NCBI GenBank assembly: GCA_963565915.1
Contig: OY751485.1
Location: 4,774,001-4,838,000, forward strand
Length of the DNA stretch: 64,000 bases
Direction of reading: 5' to 3'
Source: Entoloma clypeatum
Lineage: Eukaryota > Basidiomycota > Agaricomycetes > Agaricales > Entolomataceae
Of this stretch, positions 63,801 through 64,000 are shown in pieces. Positions within the stretch are counted from its first letter, which is position 1, and every line of letters starts with the position of its first letter. A program made the position numbers and the translations under genes. The notes under the pieces were generated by a model. The model had not been told where the DNA came from. It ran no database searches and saw only the letters and a list, made by a program, of their open reading frames with translations.

Positions 63801-64000
63801 CACAATTTGCGGCAATATTTATGAAGGAACTAAATAAAATATTGGGGATCACAACTAAATTATCAACGGCGTATCATCCGCAAACAGACGGACAGACGGA
63901 GCGCATCAACCAGGAGTTGGAACAATATCTAAGATCATTTATTTCCCATCGGCAAACAGATTGGCCCGAATGGATGGCAACCGCGGAGTTCGCCTATAAT
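60818..64000 (+). CDS. Gypsy 3 pol: protease, RT, RNase H, integrase (runs off the window)
   Basis: After the frameshift the frame has no stop for 3183 bases. Order: a linker (…VNPPLALTNRYECLPID); protease LLDSGATGMFID near 61241; a retropepsin tail …IIVGHTWLKRH; an acidic linker; RT ([32 protein letters not shown] near 62290); RNase H (ESDASDFATGAIL, WTDHKNLEYF); the integrase HHCC finger (HHDNPVAGHPG … CDRCQR); and the three catalytic acids in ADFIVGLP, TSDRGPQF and DGQTERINQEL. A chromodomain is expected just past the edge, as in Gypsy 2. Every Arg codon mutated to TGA in the overlapping part of Gypsy 2 is still a sense codon here. It looks competent. Confidence 0.93.

Larger units (their letters stand above)
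58903..64000 (+). mobile_element. Gypsy 3: apparently intact Ty3/gypsy element, cut by the window end
   Basis: The 5' LTR 58903-59190 begins TGTTATGATCG and ends CGCCTCAACA. A 557-bp leader, gag, and a long open pol follow. The element is inserted antisense into the protease region of Gypsy 2. The 3' LTR and the other target duplication lie outside the window. Confidence 0.92.

Overview
The window reads as nuclear DNA of a filamentous basidiomycete, most likely an Agaricomycete. The host-type genes carry many 43-60 nt introns. The recognisable families are fungal: a NACHT-type NTPase, a fungal indoleamine 2,3-dioxygenase, a CYP53-like P450, YSH1/CPSF73 and a GH28 polygalacturonase. At least two thirds of the sequence is transposable elements stacked inside one another.

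Region 1 (1-16.6 kb) is gene-like but decaying. It holds, in order: the 3' part of a NACHT protein (1-804, +); a Pro/Ser-rich hypothetical ORF (1742-2602, -); an intact IDO gene (3554-5087, -); a small secreted protein whose C-terminal half resembles the CD38/ADP-ribosyl cyclase fold (5407-6090, -, inference); a hypothetical ORF (6209-6730, +); a broken acyltransferase-like gene (about 7.8-8.5 kb, +); an intact six-exon P450 (8549-10454, +); a truncated CmcJ/AsaB-type oxygenase fragment (10.67-10.96 kb); a ten-exon YSH1 copy with at least four lesions (11164-14162, -); and, head to head with it, a small Lys-rich gene (14282-14596, +).

Region 2 (15.97-29.8 kb) is one polygalacturonase gene spread over 13.8 kb by two insertions, both of which lie in introns. 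The first is a hAT-like element (16630-25409, 8-bp target duplication) that itself carries copia element 1 (17648-24816), which in turn carries a solo LTR (23160-23617), plus a small MITE-like palindrome (24845-25225). The second is a 3.5 kb fold-back element with very long inverted arms built partly from a ~160 bp tandem repeat (25872-29424).

Region 3 (29.8-44.1 kb) has minisatellite-like DNA, then Gypsy 1 (30818-42657, -, chromodomain integrase, decayed). Copia 2 (36606-42390, +, nearly identical LTRs, one intact 1575-aa ORF) sits inside its 5' LTR. A short flank carries an RT remnant.

Region 4 (44.1-64 kb) has Copia 3 (44114-55009, +, gag only). A 5'-truncated LINE with an intact ORF2 (49390-53930, -) is inserted at the start codon of a second small ORF in it. 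Next come Gypsy 2 (from 55299, -), whose pol is one frame broken mainly by TGA codons, and inside it Gypsy 3 (58903 to window end, +). Gypsy 3 is an apparently intact member of the same family, with gag and pol joined by a predicted -1 frameshift site; its pol runs off the window.

The three copia families are unrelated in LTR sequence but share a primer-binding site that matches the anticodon arm of initiator tRNA-Met. Each also has a possible LTR-to-gag leader intron. Boundaries were read by eye from terminal repeats and target duplications. Family names come from recognised motifs, not from database searches.
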